A stretch of DNA of 64,000 bases from Prinia subflava (taxonomy: Eukaryota; Chordata; Aves; Passeriformes; Cisticolidae). Positions 48,431-59,240 of this stretch are shown here, piece after piece. The notes under the pieces are model-generated. The model was not told where the DNA came from, ran no database searches, and was given only the letters and a program-made list of their open reading frames with translations. The DNA lies in NCBI RefSeq assembly GCF_021018805.1, contig NW_026960611.1, positions 1,178,001 to 1,242,000 of the forward strand, read 5' to 3'. The stretch's first letter is position 1, and the number at the start of each line of letters is the position of its first letter. A program made the translations under genes and the position numbers.

Positions 48431-50060
48431 TTGAGTGCCCCAGAGTTCAAAACCCCATCGCCCACTCCGCACCCTACCCCGCACCCCGGCAAGGACAGCA
48501 AAGAGGGCGGCCCGCGGCCGTGTCGCACTGCCCTCCCCATCCCCCATTGCAGAACAGCAAGGGAAAGGGGAAAGGGCAGAAGGAACGCCAGCTTTGCCAC
48601 CAGGGCCCGCACGAGCACACGCAGCCCGGGGGAGGACAGTCTGCAGACACACTGCACTGGGAAGGAAACATTAGCAGGGAAGAAGAGGGGTTGGAAACAG
48701 AGGGTGAAGAAATAGGATGGGGAGAAGGCGAGCTTTCTCATTCACCTTTGAATTGGTCAGAGCAAGAAAGTGAGGAGAACAAATCGTTTCTGTGACATTT
48801 TCGCGAAATACGACTTACACCAAGAAACACAGGGCAGGTTCAGTGGCCGTGCGTGCCCGCACAGCTCAGAGCTGATATGAAAGCGGCAGCGGGCTCTGCC
48901 GCTGTGCTGGGGGAAGACGGGACAGGTCCCAGCAGAGCGATCTCCTCCGTGCATCGCGAGGCTGGGGGAGGCTGGATTGGGTCACGCCGCATGAACGTTC
49001 GCAGAGCCCGCTGCACTCGCCGTGTGGCCGGTGACAGAGGCTCCTGCCTCCGCGAGCAGGGAGGTGGAAACGGGGCCGTGTCACGCCAGCACGCGTGGAG
49101 CGATGGAAATGAGCCATGTCACTGCGCGCGAGCAAAAGGAGGCGGGACAGGAGGTGCGGTCACAATGACTGAATGCTCGGAAAAAGTGTTTTTTACTTAA
49201 TTTCCCCACGGTCCCCACACACACCCTATCACCGGTCCCGAGAAGGCTGAAACTACTGATCCATCCTACCGAGCAGGAGGACATGGATCCCTTTTTTTTT
49301 AATTTTTTGAGGCTTGTCTCCCTGCCATGATACGTGTTCCCCGGGAAGGAGGCGTGGGGAGCCCAAATCAGACCCGGCCTCCATGTCCTCTCAGCTCACA
49401 CCCCTCCAAACATCGAACATGGAGGGACAAAGCTCTCTGCCCCCCCCTCCCACAGTGGGACAGGGAGAGACGAAGGAGAAAGCAGCAGAGGGATCGCAGG
49501 CAGCGGTCACCAAGCGCGGGAGCACGAGAGCACGGGAGCGCGGGGCAGATAAGCCGCTCCAAACCAAGCCGTTCGGGGCAGTTGGGACAGGCCATGCATT
49601 GGGAGGGCGCAGACCACGGGGACGCCCTGTCTGCGGACACTGCGCTCGTCTGCGGCGCAGGCAGGACACACAGTCATGACGCAGACTGTGGAAAGCAAGG
49701 CAGGGACCAGGGCCACCAGTCCAGCACTGGCGGCGCGGATGTAGGATGCGTGAGCACCGGCGGGATTTGTAGCGGGCGCTAGTGCAGATCAGGGCGGGGC
49801 AGACCCCGTGAGAGGGCAGGGAGAGTGCGTCTCCTTGGGCTCTGCCACGCCAGGGCAGGCGGAGGAGGGGCGTGGCCACGCCAGAGGCGTTCCTTTCCAC
49901 GCCCCTATGCCAGTGTAGATGGGGGCGAGGCGGGGCCAGGGTGGGATTTCCCTCTGGGCACCGCCCCCCCTCCCCACCCTCCCCCGCAGCAAACGCAAGC
50001 AGCATTCTGCCCATTCCCTCTCATCACAGCAGTGATCAGACAGGGGAACTGTCCCGCAGA
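48430..50060 (+). other. CpG-rich block inside ERV-B
   Basis: About 1.6 kb with a GC and CpG content far above the flanking retroviral sequence. Open frames overlap on both strands (up to 207 residues at 50014-49391 minus) with Arg/Ala/Gly-rich composition and no domain, so they look compositional. It lies between the leader and the recognisable capsid. It could be an expanded gag segment or a captured cellular CpG island. Confidence 0.55.
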
Positions 50061-52860
50061 AACCGCGGTGCACAACCGAACTTAAAAACAATTATGCAGC
50101 AATGCCAAGGTGTTGAAACAATTAAATCAAAACAGCAAACACGCTTGCAGCACCCAGCCAGGGCTAGGCAAGTGACACAATTGCAAAATTGCAGCTTTTT
50201 CTAAGCATGCTGCACAAGGACTGTAGTTCTCCCATCCTCAGCCAGGAGAGGGAAGAAGATGTTGCATGACAGCAACGCACAGCATTTAAGATTTATAAGA
50301 AACACACAGCAACACCCAAAATCTCCAGTGATCAGGGCAAAGAATTTTTCACAAACATGCCCATTGTATCACAACATTGGCACGAGTCGGCCATGCCAGG
50401 GACCCCCTCAATGTTTTTATCAACCTCGAATCCCTCAGTTCAGTCAGAATGGCCTGACCAGCCAGGCGAGCAAACGCTGAACCCAGCCGGCTCAGCGACA
50501 GTGCCACGCATGGCGGAACAACAACATTGCAACGGATTTCCAGGCAGACTGCACAGCTTCAACAACGAAAAAAAACAAGGAAGAAAGCTTTCATCAGCTC
50601 CTGAAGACAACAAAGTTCAAGATATTCTAGCTCAGAAACAGCAGCAAATATTCACCGTTGTTGACAGCAAGTCAGTGCAAACTCCACATGATTTTTAGAC
50701 TGCAGCCCAAACTTCTTTTTCCACTCAATCACAGTCATCTTTATTTTCAAAAGAATTTTTAAAGTAATTATTCCTTCAGTTGAAAGACTGTGCTCTGGAA
50801 TTTTATCCGAATTTAGCAATGCATTTCCCTCAATAACCCCTTCCAGCATAAGGTAGCCACACCCTTTCTGAATCCTCTGCAAATAATTCCTACACATTTA
50901 TGTCTTGGTTTGAAAGACAGATATCTGCTAGGAAGGGGCAGGACCTCCCTAGAGATGGAGAATTCAAATCCCCTCCCTCCAAATTATTCCAATTAAAAGG
51001 AAAATTAAAGGAGCTTTCAGGCAGAGGTATGGGGGTAGGAATAACAGTTCTTTACTAGTATATATGACAAAACAACAAACAAACAACAACTACAGCATCA
51101 ATAATAAACAGAACCAAGAACCTTGAGGGCTTTCTTTTACAAAAGCCCAGAGCAGTTTGATCTGGGTGCCCCTGCAGGACTCCGAGAGGCCGAACTGGAA
51201 GGAAGGAAAAAGTCCCGGGCTGGTGGATGAGATGAGGTCTGCGCTGGCAGCTGGAACAGCAGGGGTGTCCCGGCAGGGCTGGGCAGTGCAGAGCTACAGA
51301 GTAGCAGGAGAGCCTCAAAGGTCCGAAGAAGCAGCGGCGGTGGGGGGAGAGGCTGGAGAAAGTGAGTTCAGGATTCCCGGGTACACAGCAGATGACGATA
51401 GATTTTCCCAGGACGAGGCAGAGGCAGAGGGCAGCCTGACCGTCCTCCTCGGCGCTGAGAGCAAGAGTGCCTCCCCCTCCCCCTCTGAGGGACACTCCCA
51501 GGGACTCAAAAACAATAGGTGTAGCTTCGTGCTGCTATATCCCTCAAGCACTCTTTTTGTCCTGACTAAGTAGTCATTAAGGCTTCTTGGAAACTTATGG
51601 GAAAAAATTCTGTGAGAAGAGGAAAAAAAAACCAAAACCAAATCTAACCCCCAACAATTTATATCAAGGCTACCTGCTGGGTCAATGGCAATTTCAGCCA
51701 TGATTTCCCTTCACTGTGCCACATAGGTATTATGTGCAGCACAGAGAAAGTAATTCCCCAGTCCTCATACAGGAGGGGGAAAAAATGATTTACAATATCC
51801 ACTCCTCATCCAGGAGAGGGAGAAAAGTCAGAAATGTCAGCAAGCTCCAAAATGGAAGACAGAGCATCATGGCAACAGCAATTGAATCATATTCCTGCAA
51901 ATTCACAGGATGAAAGAATTACCACAGACTGCAAAGAAATCAAAAAGAAAACACTGAAAGAAAAGAGCTTTGATATAGTGAAGCATGGAAAGTATTGTGT
52001 TACCAACAACTTATGATCTACAGGATGCAAACTCAAGATAGGGGCAACTGGATCACGATGTGCTCAGAGACTGGAAGAAAGTGATGCGAGAAAATGGTTT
52101 GAAATCTCTGTACTTCAAACAGTTTTTGAAGGAATACTAAATGGAGGTAAACCCTCGAGGAACTGAGGAACAGATACCAAGGAGGAGTGAATGCAACTCT
52201 CACCATGTTGCAGATGGCAGGGGGCATGCCACATGACAGACCCAAAATTCAAGCCAGGGACTTGCCACAACAGGTGCTGGCAGACATCAGAAATACAGCA
52301 CAAAAAACAATTTTGCCAACTCCATCAACTGAAACACCTGAAAACATTTATACAATAATCCAGCAAGGACCTTCAGAGTCTTTCATGTCATTCCCTGGTT
52401 GTCCCAAAAATGCAATGAAAAGGCAAGTGAACAATGAAATAGCAAAGCTATACCTGCTTCAATTCCTTGCATTTGGGAATGCCAATGCAGAATGCAAATG
52501 CATCATCAGTGCAATGCCTGGTTGACCATCTCTGGCAGAGATGGTGAAGGCAGAAATGGTAGAGGCATGCAGCCAAGTGGACACACCTCAGCACGTCACA
52601 TCAGTGCAGGCAGGCTTCTGAAGAAAGCAGCTTGAAAGGATCCTCCAAGCCTGGGATGAAGGAATTCTCACAGCACTTCAACAAGTTCTTCAACAGAACA
52701 GCATGTGGACATTGTAAGAAAAGACCAGAAGAAGAAAATACAATCATTCTTCCCTTTGTTGTGGAGCAATCCATGATTGTGTGGGAAACACAATGTGGGA
52801 AAGGGACATCCTATCATAAAGAAGGTAAAAAAGAAAATGAAATGGAAATGAGCTTTTAGC
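50060..52860 (+). pseudogene. ERV-B gag remnant with capsid segment
   Basis: A/C-rich decayed gag. The clearest part is 52187-52525, 112 residues: IIQQGPSESFMSF matches the major homology region and LLQFLAFGNANAECK matches the betaretroviral capsid C-terminus. Upstream pieces (50357-50698, 51716-52016) have no clear domain. A possible nucleocapsid remnant, ACGHCKK, lies near 52700. A solo LTR interrupts at 50901-51656. Two frames are needed to follow the capsid, so it is broken. Confidence 0.65.
50901..51656 (-). mobile_element. Solo LTR (family F) in ERV-B gag, ATTTA target duplication
   Basis: The plus strand starts TGTCTTGGTTTGAAAGACAG and ends AACCCCCAACA. Exact ATTTA duplications lie at 50896-50900 and 51657-51661. 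Length is 756 bp, minus orientation. It has well-kept TG...CA ends, unlike the copies at 14587 and 18319. Several spurious frames lie inside. Confidence 0.93.
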
Positions 52861-52864
52861 CAGT

Positions 52865-54660
52865 TATTCATTGTGTGCAAGTCTGAGTTGTTTCCACATT
52901 TTAGTGTTGTTGAGATTGATTTTCGTGTGGTTTGGTTCGAGTTTGAGTTACATATTGTTAATTATATAATTTTAAAGTTTATTTTAAGTTTGGGCCCTGC
53001 TGAGTTTAAGTTAAGTTTATATTTAAGTTTCATGAAGTTTAATTAGTAATGAATTTATATTTTATTGATTTGCTGTATATGGATTTTATAAGGTTACTGC
53101 AAGGTGTAGATTTTTAATCAAGATTTATTTATGCTGAATTTCAGTGTTGTTTGATTTAAAAGGTGATTTACAATTTATAAAAGGTATGTTTGTTTAATTT
53201 GCAAAGTTTAGTTATTTCTCTTCAGAAATGAAACAGTTTCAATTGAAATGATGATGAAACATTGATAAATAAGATTTGAGGAGAAGGTACAATTTGTTAG
53301 ATCCTTGATTTTATTGTTGGTTGTGAATTGTTCCAGTCTTTTGTGTTTCATTTTGAATTCATAAGTGTATGAATCTTGAAATACAATTTGTTGACATGTT
53401 AAGTATTGATATATTGATTATATAGTGTGAAAATATATATAAAAATTGATAGTACTTGTAAGTTGATATTACAGTCAAGCTTTTATCCTTTGTCATTTGT
53501 TTATAAGGTTTTTCAAAAGGCATTTGTCATTTTGAATTTTTCTATTTGTTTTTTATCCATCTAAGCTTTTCATAAATGCTGTTGTTGAAAAATGTAGTTG
53601 TATTGTTAAGTGCAAGTCAGAATTTTTTCTTAAGCTTCATTTTAAGTATATAGTTTGTCACTTTTGTAATCAATCTTGTATGTTTTATGCAATGTTTCTG
53701 CATGTCCTTTTGAAGTTTCATTTGATTTTTTAACTGTGTTATGCATTTCTCTTGGAATGAGATTTTGGGCTTGTTTTGGTACCTCTTGTGTGAGTAGAGG
53801 CACTGCATTTCAGTTTGTTAAATCTTTAAGTGCTTTTCAGAAGGTCTTGGAGAGAGATATCTGAAGCATCATTGATGATTTTTCCATCAGCTGTTGATCC
53901 TGTGATTGTTCCAATTGGTACTCAACTGTTTTCAAGAAAAGTTCCAGAAAAGACGAGTTCCTGAGTGATCTGATCAATTTTTCCTCTTAAGTTTTAAGTG
54001 GGGTTTTTTTGTGTGTAAAAATGTTATGATAGTTTGTTGTATTTTGGGCATTTTATGTTCATTGTTGTTAGAGGTTTTATTTAAAGGATATACTAAAGAG
54101 CATCCCTCCAACTTGAGGTTTGGGTCCTGGCCAGATTCCGATTTTAACTTGGACGGATGTTGTTTTCCAACAAAGCCCAGAGGTTTCGGCTCCAAAAAAT
54201 AATGTGCAAGTTTATCTTGACTTGGCAATTTGATCCTATTAATATAACAGCTGAATCAACTTTGAGGTGAAACCTGATGTCCTTGCCCGGCAAAGGGTAT
54301 CAGGATCTTCACTGAAGGAAAGTGTTTCAGCAGTTTGCAGTCTCTGAGGTGATAGCAAAAATGTTTTGATAATCAAGCTTCATTTTCATTGGTATGCCGA
54401 ATTTTTCCTTTGTGTTGAGCATTCTTTTCATTGAAGTCTTTTGTCATGTTTTATAGTACTCATGTCATATTTTATATCTCAAAAAAAAATTGAAATAACC
54501 TTCATGGTTCAAAAGAAGAGGGGAGGAATGGTGAGTGGAAATTTAAGCAGAATTCTGAATGTTGAGGAAAATTTAGTATGTTTTAAACTTTTGACAAGTT
54601 CTTTTGTAGAGTCCACTTCACTGAGCATCAAGTGGAACTTGAAGAGAAATGTGAAGAGAA
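52865..54660 (+). other. T-rich, C-poor segment of ERV-B where pol would be expected
   Basis: About 1.8 kb rich in T and G on the plus strand with repeated AAGTTTA/TTTAAGTT words. No RT, RNase H or integrase motif was found in any frame. It lies exactly between the gag remnant and the env start. Confidence 0.6.
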
Positions 54661-55402
54661 TCCTTTAGTCTTGAGCAGAAACCCAGAGACAGGATAGATT
54701 GGAAAATAATTTAAATTGAAGGTTTGGGGCAGGGATTGTGCTTGTGTTTTCACAGGAGCTGAAAATGAGCATCGGCAAGGCATGAGAACCTCTGCCAAAG
54801 TCAACGGCATCAGACACTGGTCCCAGAAACGGAGAAGCGAGCACGCAGACGTGAGCTGGTGTCAAGACTGAGGACATCTCTTTGTTTGGTGTGCAAAAGA
54901 TTTTGGAACTTGGGATTTCTCTTGGGACTTGAGTGGTGTTGCATTTCAGAGATTCCCACAGAGAGTGAGGCCTTTGAACATGCAGTTCAATCAAGTGTTA
55001 TACTTGTGCCTTGTGTTCTCACCACTTGCCTTAGGCAGTGGGGTGGTTTTGCCCATGACTCAATCAAGGGAGAATGGTTGGGAAGCTCTGGCCAATGCAT
55101 CAGACTTGAACATCTTTCGTTTGATACACTCAAGGTCAGGGAAATTCTTTTCAACATGTTTTATGAGTTTGTTAGCAGGCAGGTGATCGAGCAAGTAGTC
55201 GATCCCAGAGGACATCCCTCCAGCAATTTCACAGTTCATTTTCAACCAAGTGGACAAATGGAATGTTCAAATGAAATTCTTTTCTGTGGTTCTTTGTGAA
55301 CCTCGGGAATGAAAAATTCTTGGTTCAGCAAAAAAGAATTTTTGCAAAAAATTTGGTCTTTTCTGGAGGGACACAAAAAAGATAACATCCTAGATGTCAC
55401 TC

Positions 55403-56156
55403 TGTTATAAATGCCAGGACAATTTATTACCAAATTCAATAATTTGGTTTATTAAAATTCAAATCACAAAATTTGGAATCAAATTACAGAATTTTAAGTA
55501 ATAAAAAAAACAAAACAAAACCCCACAAACAGTGACACTTACTTGACAGAATTTCTCCCAGGAAAAAATGAGTCAAGGGTGACCCAGAGACAAGGACCCT
55601 GGCAGTCGGAGTCTCTAGCTGGGTTCACACCTTGCCCACCTAGAGGCTTAACTTAAATACCCTTAATTTCACCCTCGGCAGCCTTTCTCCCATTGTTTCC
55701 ACTAAGCACCGGCCATTAACTTTGTTTATACTAAATCCTGAAAGGGTCCCCTGGCCCATTCAAATGCTAATGTCCAGAGTTAGTCCTTGCTTTGAGTAAT
55801 TTAACCGTCGTAGAAGTGTGTGATGATTCCTCTGTACGTAGCATTTGATCAGTGGGAGTCCCTGCTTTTAGCCGTAGAAGTGTGTGATGATTCTTCTTGC
55901 ACGTAGCATTCGACTGGTGTAAGTCCTGGTAATTTTCGCTGCACGTAGGCAGGGGTAGGTTGGTCCGTGTTCATTGTCTCATCAGTGCCTTGTGTTCTCA
56001 CCTTCTATTTTTGGACCAGGGAGATCAGGAGAGGTGCTTTACAGAAGTCCGTGAAACGTGTGGGTTGAGCAGACACACATACCTTTATACAATATATTAC
56101 AGTTTCCAGTCTATAATTATTTATAGAACATGAATTAAATAACCCTATTTTCCACA
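55403..56156 (-). mobile_element. Solo LTR (family E) in ERV-B env, CACTC target duplication
   Basis: The plus strand starts TGTTATAAATGCC and ends TATTTTCCACA. Exact CACTC duplications lie at 55398-55402 and 56157-56161. Length is 754 bp, minus orientation. It is about 116 bp longer than the copy at 20074, mostly from a tandem duplication in U3. Confidence 0.93.
55807..55937 (-). repeat. Tandem duplication of about 65 bp in a family E LTR
   Basis: Two head-to-tail units each start CGTAGAAGTGTGTGATGATTC (55807 and 55873) and contain ACGTAGCATT(T/C)GA. The unit is absent from the copy at 20074. The position in U3 is where retroviral enhancers lie. Confidence 0.85.
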
Positions 56157-56845
56157 CACTCCAAATCATATGATTTGTAAAAGTGCATCATCTTGGTGAA
56201 ACTACACTGAGATGTCAGATAAACTATCGAGCCAGGTTTCAATGCAATTGCCACGAGGAATCTTTTTCATTTGTGAAGACAGGATTTAGTCTGTGCTCCC
56301 TGCAGATGTCAAGAATGTTCCATGCAGCAATAGGAGACTTTCTTTGTTAACACCCAGCATGACATGGATAAAAGAGCAAGAGAGAAAAGATCTGTTGAAC
56401 AATATGATCCAAGTTGTGATGGCAATGCAGATAGTATCGGGGATGATTTTAACACAATTGGATCAAAGGGGCTGTGGGCGGAACAAGTATGCCCATGCCA
56501 CTTCTCTTGCACTGAATGATTTGTTAACTGGTATTGACAGTGTGAGATGAAAGCAGAACAGAAATTCATTGCTGACGCTGAGACACGAGTGTGTGAGTTT
56601 GAGGAGATATCATGAGAACATAAGACAACTGGAGAAAGGGTGTGAACCAACTTGATATGAAAACTGAGCCTTGGATGGATGGAGTGTTCAATTTGTTTAA
56701 CCTTTTACCATGGTAGAGGGAACTTTTGAGAGTATGTGTGTATTTCCTGTTGAGGCTTGTGATTCTTCTGATGTTTGTGCAATTTGCTTCAATGCATACA
56801 GCGGGCCATGAATAGAGTTGTCAGAGAAGCGTTTTCAGTGCAAAC

Positions 56846-56857
56846 AGGAGGGGGAGA
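56846..56857 (+). promoter_or_regulatory. Polypurine tract of ERV-B
   Basis: AGGAGGGGGAGA directly before the TG of the 3' LTR; also the last env codons. Confidence 0.85.
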
Positions 56858-57659
56858 TGTCAGAGTCTAGAACATCCCTCTGGCCACCCTGGAAGGTTTG
56901 GAGACTGGACAGGGATATCTGGGATCTGTACAAGGGGGTCAGCCAGCCTCACACAGAGCCCAGGAGGACACTGCCTCTGATCCCTGTCCATGGGAGTGAA
57001 TGCCCACATTGTATGAAGAATCACAAGCTGAAAGAATTCAAAATAAATAGTAGTTAGTTTATCACAGAGTGTAAATGTAGAATCTAGGATTTTTAGTATA
57101 TGGGCTTGAAGAGGCAAGATGGAGGAATTGGGGAGTGGTCCTGTCCTCCTTGTTCTTCTCGTCTCCTATTTTCTGCTGAGGTATATCACAAGGATTGGTT
57201 TAGAGTAGAAATGACATGTTAACATAGGTAGTAAGTATTGGTAAGATTTTGTAAATGAAAAGTATGTTGTGGACGGTGGTTGGACCAGGGAAATGGTACA
57301 AAGGGTCCAGGACCCTCTGATCTGCCCAGTCTGCCACATGTCCTGCTCTGCTGAAGGTGCCTTGCAGAGCTGAGAAAGAACTAAGATAATGTACCCTGCC
57401 AGGGATGCCTGGCAGAGCTGAGAAAGAACTGAGAGATAATGAAGAATAAACAACCTTGGAAACATGCACTGGCGGACTCAGCTTGTCTTCTCTGGCTCCA
57501 GCGTGAGACCTTTTGGGCAAGGGAAGCTCGAAAGCCTTATTACCTCGGGGAACAGCAACCCCAAGGAAAGTCTCAGGGCACAGCAACCCTGAGAGAAAAC
57601 CTTATTACCTTGGGGAACAGCAACCCTGAGGAGAATCTCAGGGAACAGCAATCCTGAGA
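56858..57659 (+). mobile_element. 3' LTR of ERV-B, with an internal duplication
   Basis: Length is 802 bp, 61 bp more than the 5' LTR. The extra length is one additional copy, at about 57597-57659, of the U5 unit TTATTACCT(C/T)GGGGAACAGC. About 15 substitutions and one 3-nt gap against the 5' LTR all fall in the first 340 bp. Confidence 0.9.
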
Positions 57660-57665
57660 GAGCCA

Positions 57666-59240
57666 CACCCATCAGAGGTACTTTCTTGTTGCAGACTAGA
57701 AGTATATCCTTTAGGGTAGGGGGAGGTTCTAGAGGTAAGCTTAAAATTGCAGCTTTACACTGCTCATTAGCATTAGCAAATGCCATTTCCTCTTAAATAT
57801 CTTCCCTTACATTTTCTTTTTTAATTTGAATTTCAATAGCTTTAGTTAATCTTTCTAAAAATTTCAGGAAAGGCTCTGATGGTAGCTGTTTGATTTTACT
57901 ATATGGTTCAAGAGGACCTTCCGGTCGTAGGGTAAAGAAGGCTTTTTCAGCTCCTTCTTTGACTTTCTCAAGGACTTCTACAGGGATTTTTGCAGCTTGG
58001 GTTGGGGCCAAGGACCATTGGCCTTCACTAGAGATGGTCAATGGTAACTGGCAAACCATTTACATCAATTGCTGTCTTTGGATCAGTGAGTAAGTCTGGG
58101 AGAACCTCTTTTAGCAGGTTCTTCCATGCTAGTTCCCATAGTTTGAATTCTGTTGAGGTCATTAGGCATGAAAAAAGCTGTTTTAAATCATATGGAATTG
58201 TCACAACTCCAGCTAAATCTGCATTTAAAAGGCCACGAAAATATGGGCTATCTTGTCCATACTCTTTGTGTGCTTCGCATAAATCTTTGATGATTTGTTT
58301 TGGAAAGGCTCTCCAATTATCATGTGGCACCTCCTCCTCGCCTTGCACGCCGATATGTCAGAGGGGTGAGCGAGAATATGGGATCCTGTGTTGGATCTGT
58401 GGTTTCTTGCTCTTCATCTTCTGAATTAGAAGCATTGGACTCTATTGCAGGGGTATAGGAACCAGCAATGGGCATGTTCTCACCGTGGGAACGGGGAGCA
58501 GGGACATCTGGTGACATCATGTTGGTCGATGCCCCCGGGGAGGGGTAGAGGGGCAGCACTGAGGGAGTGACAGGCAGGGTGGGGGGAGGGAGTGTGTCAC
58601 GAGGGTCCAGAGGGGGAAAGGGCAAGAAGGGGTTTTTGGAATGCTGAGGGTAATCATGGGAAGGGGGTGACCAGGCAGGGCATGGTGCCATGTGGCATCC
58701 GCCATTTTCCTGGCTCTCTGGGGACTGGGAGCCATTTTGGGGGTCACTGCTCTCAGAGAAACTGACACGTGCTGAGGGTTTCTGAGCTGGGGAGACAGGG
58801 GGTGGGGGAGGATTCCACACGGTCTGGCCAGGACCTTGGGGGCAGGGAATCTTGGACATTTTAAGGGGCTCCGGGAGTCGACTTTCCCAGGCATGATCTC
58901 TTTTTAAAATGCCGAGTTTTGGTGTGGGTTTGGGACTGGGCTGAGAGACACAGGGGACAGGGGTACATCCATTGTTATTTGGCTTTTCTTTCACTTCTCT
59001 TTGTTTAAGCAAAGCTGACTGAACTTGCAAACTCCAAAATACAAATTTGCCTCACGGAGTGTGTCCTGATTTCCCCAATTTTAATAATTCTTGCCCAACA
59101 GTGTCCCAAAACTGGGTGTTATGGACTAGCTCTGGAGAAATTTGTGGGAAGTGTAGAAAAAGCCGCTGTATGAATTTCTTTCATTTTCTTTTAGAAAACA
59201 ATATGTGAAACACAAAGTTGTGTTTTGTGTCAGGGAAATA
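57666..59240 (-). pseudogene. ERV-A gag: matrix, proline-rich and capsid parts
   Basis: Gag builds the particle. Matrix-like sequence with an internal stop is at about 59240-59040 (PQISPELVHNTQFWD). The proline-rich linker is in the 236-residue piece 59030-58320. Capsid N-terminal part is 58348-58028. The capsid piece 58059-57793 holds the major homology region, QLPSEPFLKFLERLTKA. The capsid end, 57786-57690, holds AFANANEQCK. Frame changes occur near 58330, 58050 and 57790. ERV-B separates it from nucleocapsid. The content is betaretrovirus-like. Confidence 0.85.

Larger units (their letters stand above)
54929..56857 (+). pseudogene. ERV-B env remnant, interrupted by an LTR
   Basis: N-terminal part 54929-55300: a hydrophobic signal (NQVLYLCLVFSPLAL) then NGWEALANASDLNIF, matching in position the NVWTTLTEAL motif of the ERV-A env. 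After the LTR at 55403-56156, a TM-like part is at 56293-56550, followed by many stops. The C-terminus runs into the purine tract (RVVREAF... ending at the GGD codons), as in related envelopes where the tract is coding. Broken. Confidence 0.6.
46868..57659 (+). mobile_element. ERV-B, plus-strand provirus inserted in ERV-A gag
   Basis: 5' LTR 46868-47608, primer-binding site 47612, leader and CpG-rich region, gag remnants to about 52860, T-rich segment without pol, env remnants, purine tract, 3' LTR 56858-57659. An exact 6-bp GAGCCA duplication lies at 46862-46867 and 57660-57665 and joins the two halves of ERV-A gag. Six-base duplications fit ERVK/betaretrovirus-like integrases. Two solo LTRs (50901-51656, 55403-56156) lie inside. 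No RT or integrase motif was seen. Confidence 0.92.
40193..59240 (-). mobile_element. ERV-A, betaretrovirus-like provirus, minus strand, disrupted
   Basis: Order on the minus strand: gag (about 59240-57666), ERV-B insertion (57659-46868), rest of gag and pro (46867-45870), pol RT-RNase H (45866-44128), solo LTR (44127-43395), rest of RNase H and integrase (43394-42333), env (42202-40810), purine tract, 3' LTR (40754-40193). No 5' LTR or primer-binding site was found above 59240. A candidate 6-bp flank at the 3' side is CTGACT (40187-40192), with no partner seen. All genes carry stops or frameshifts. Confidence 0.85.

Noticed and set aside
48215..50204. Many Arg/Pro/Ala-rich frames in the CpG-rich block of ERV-B
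   Set aside because: They overlap on both strands and lack domains; treated as compositional.
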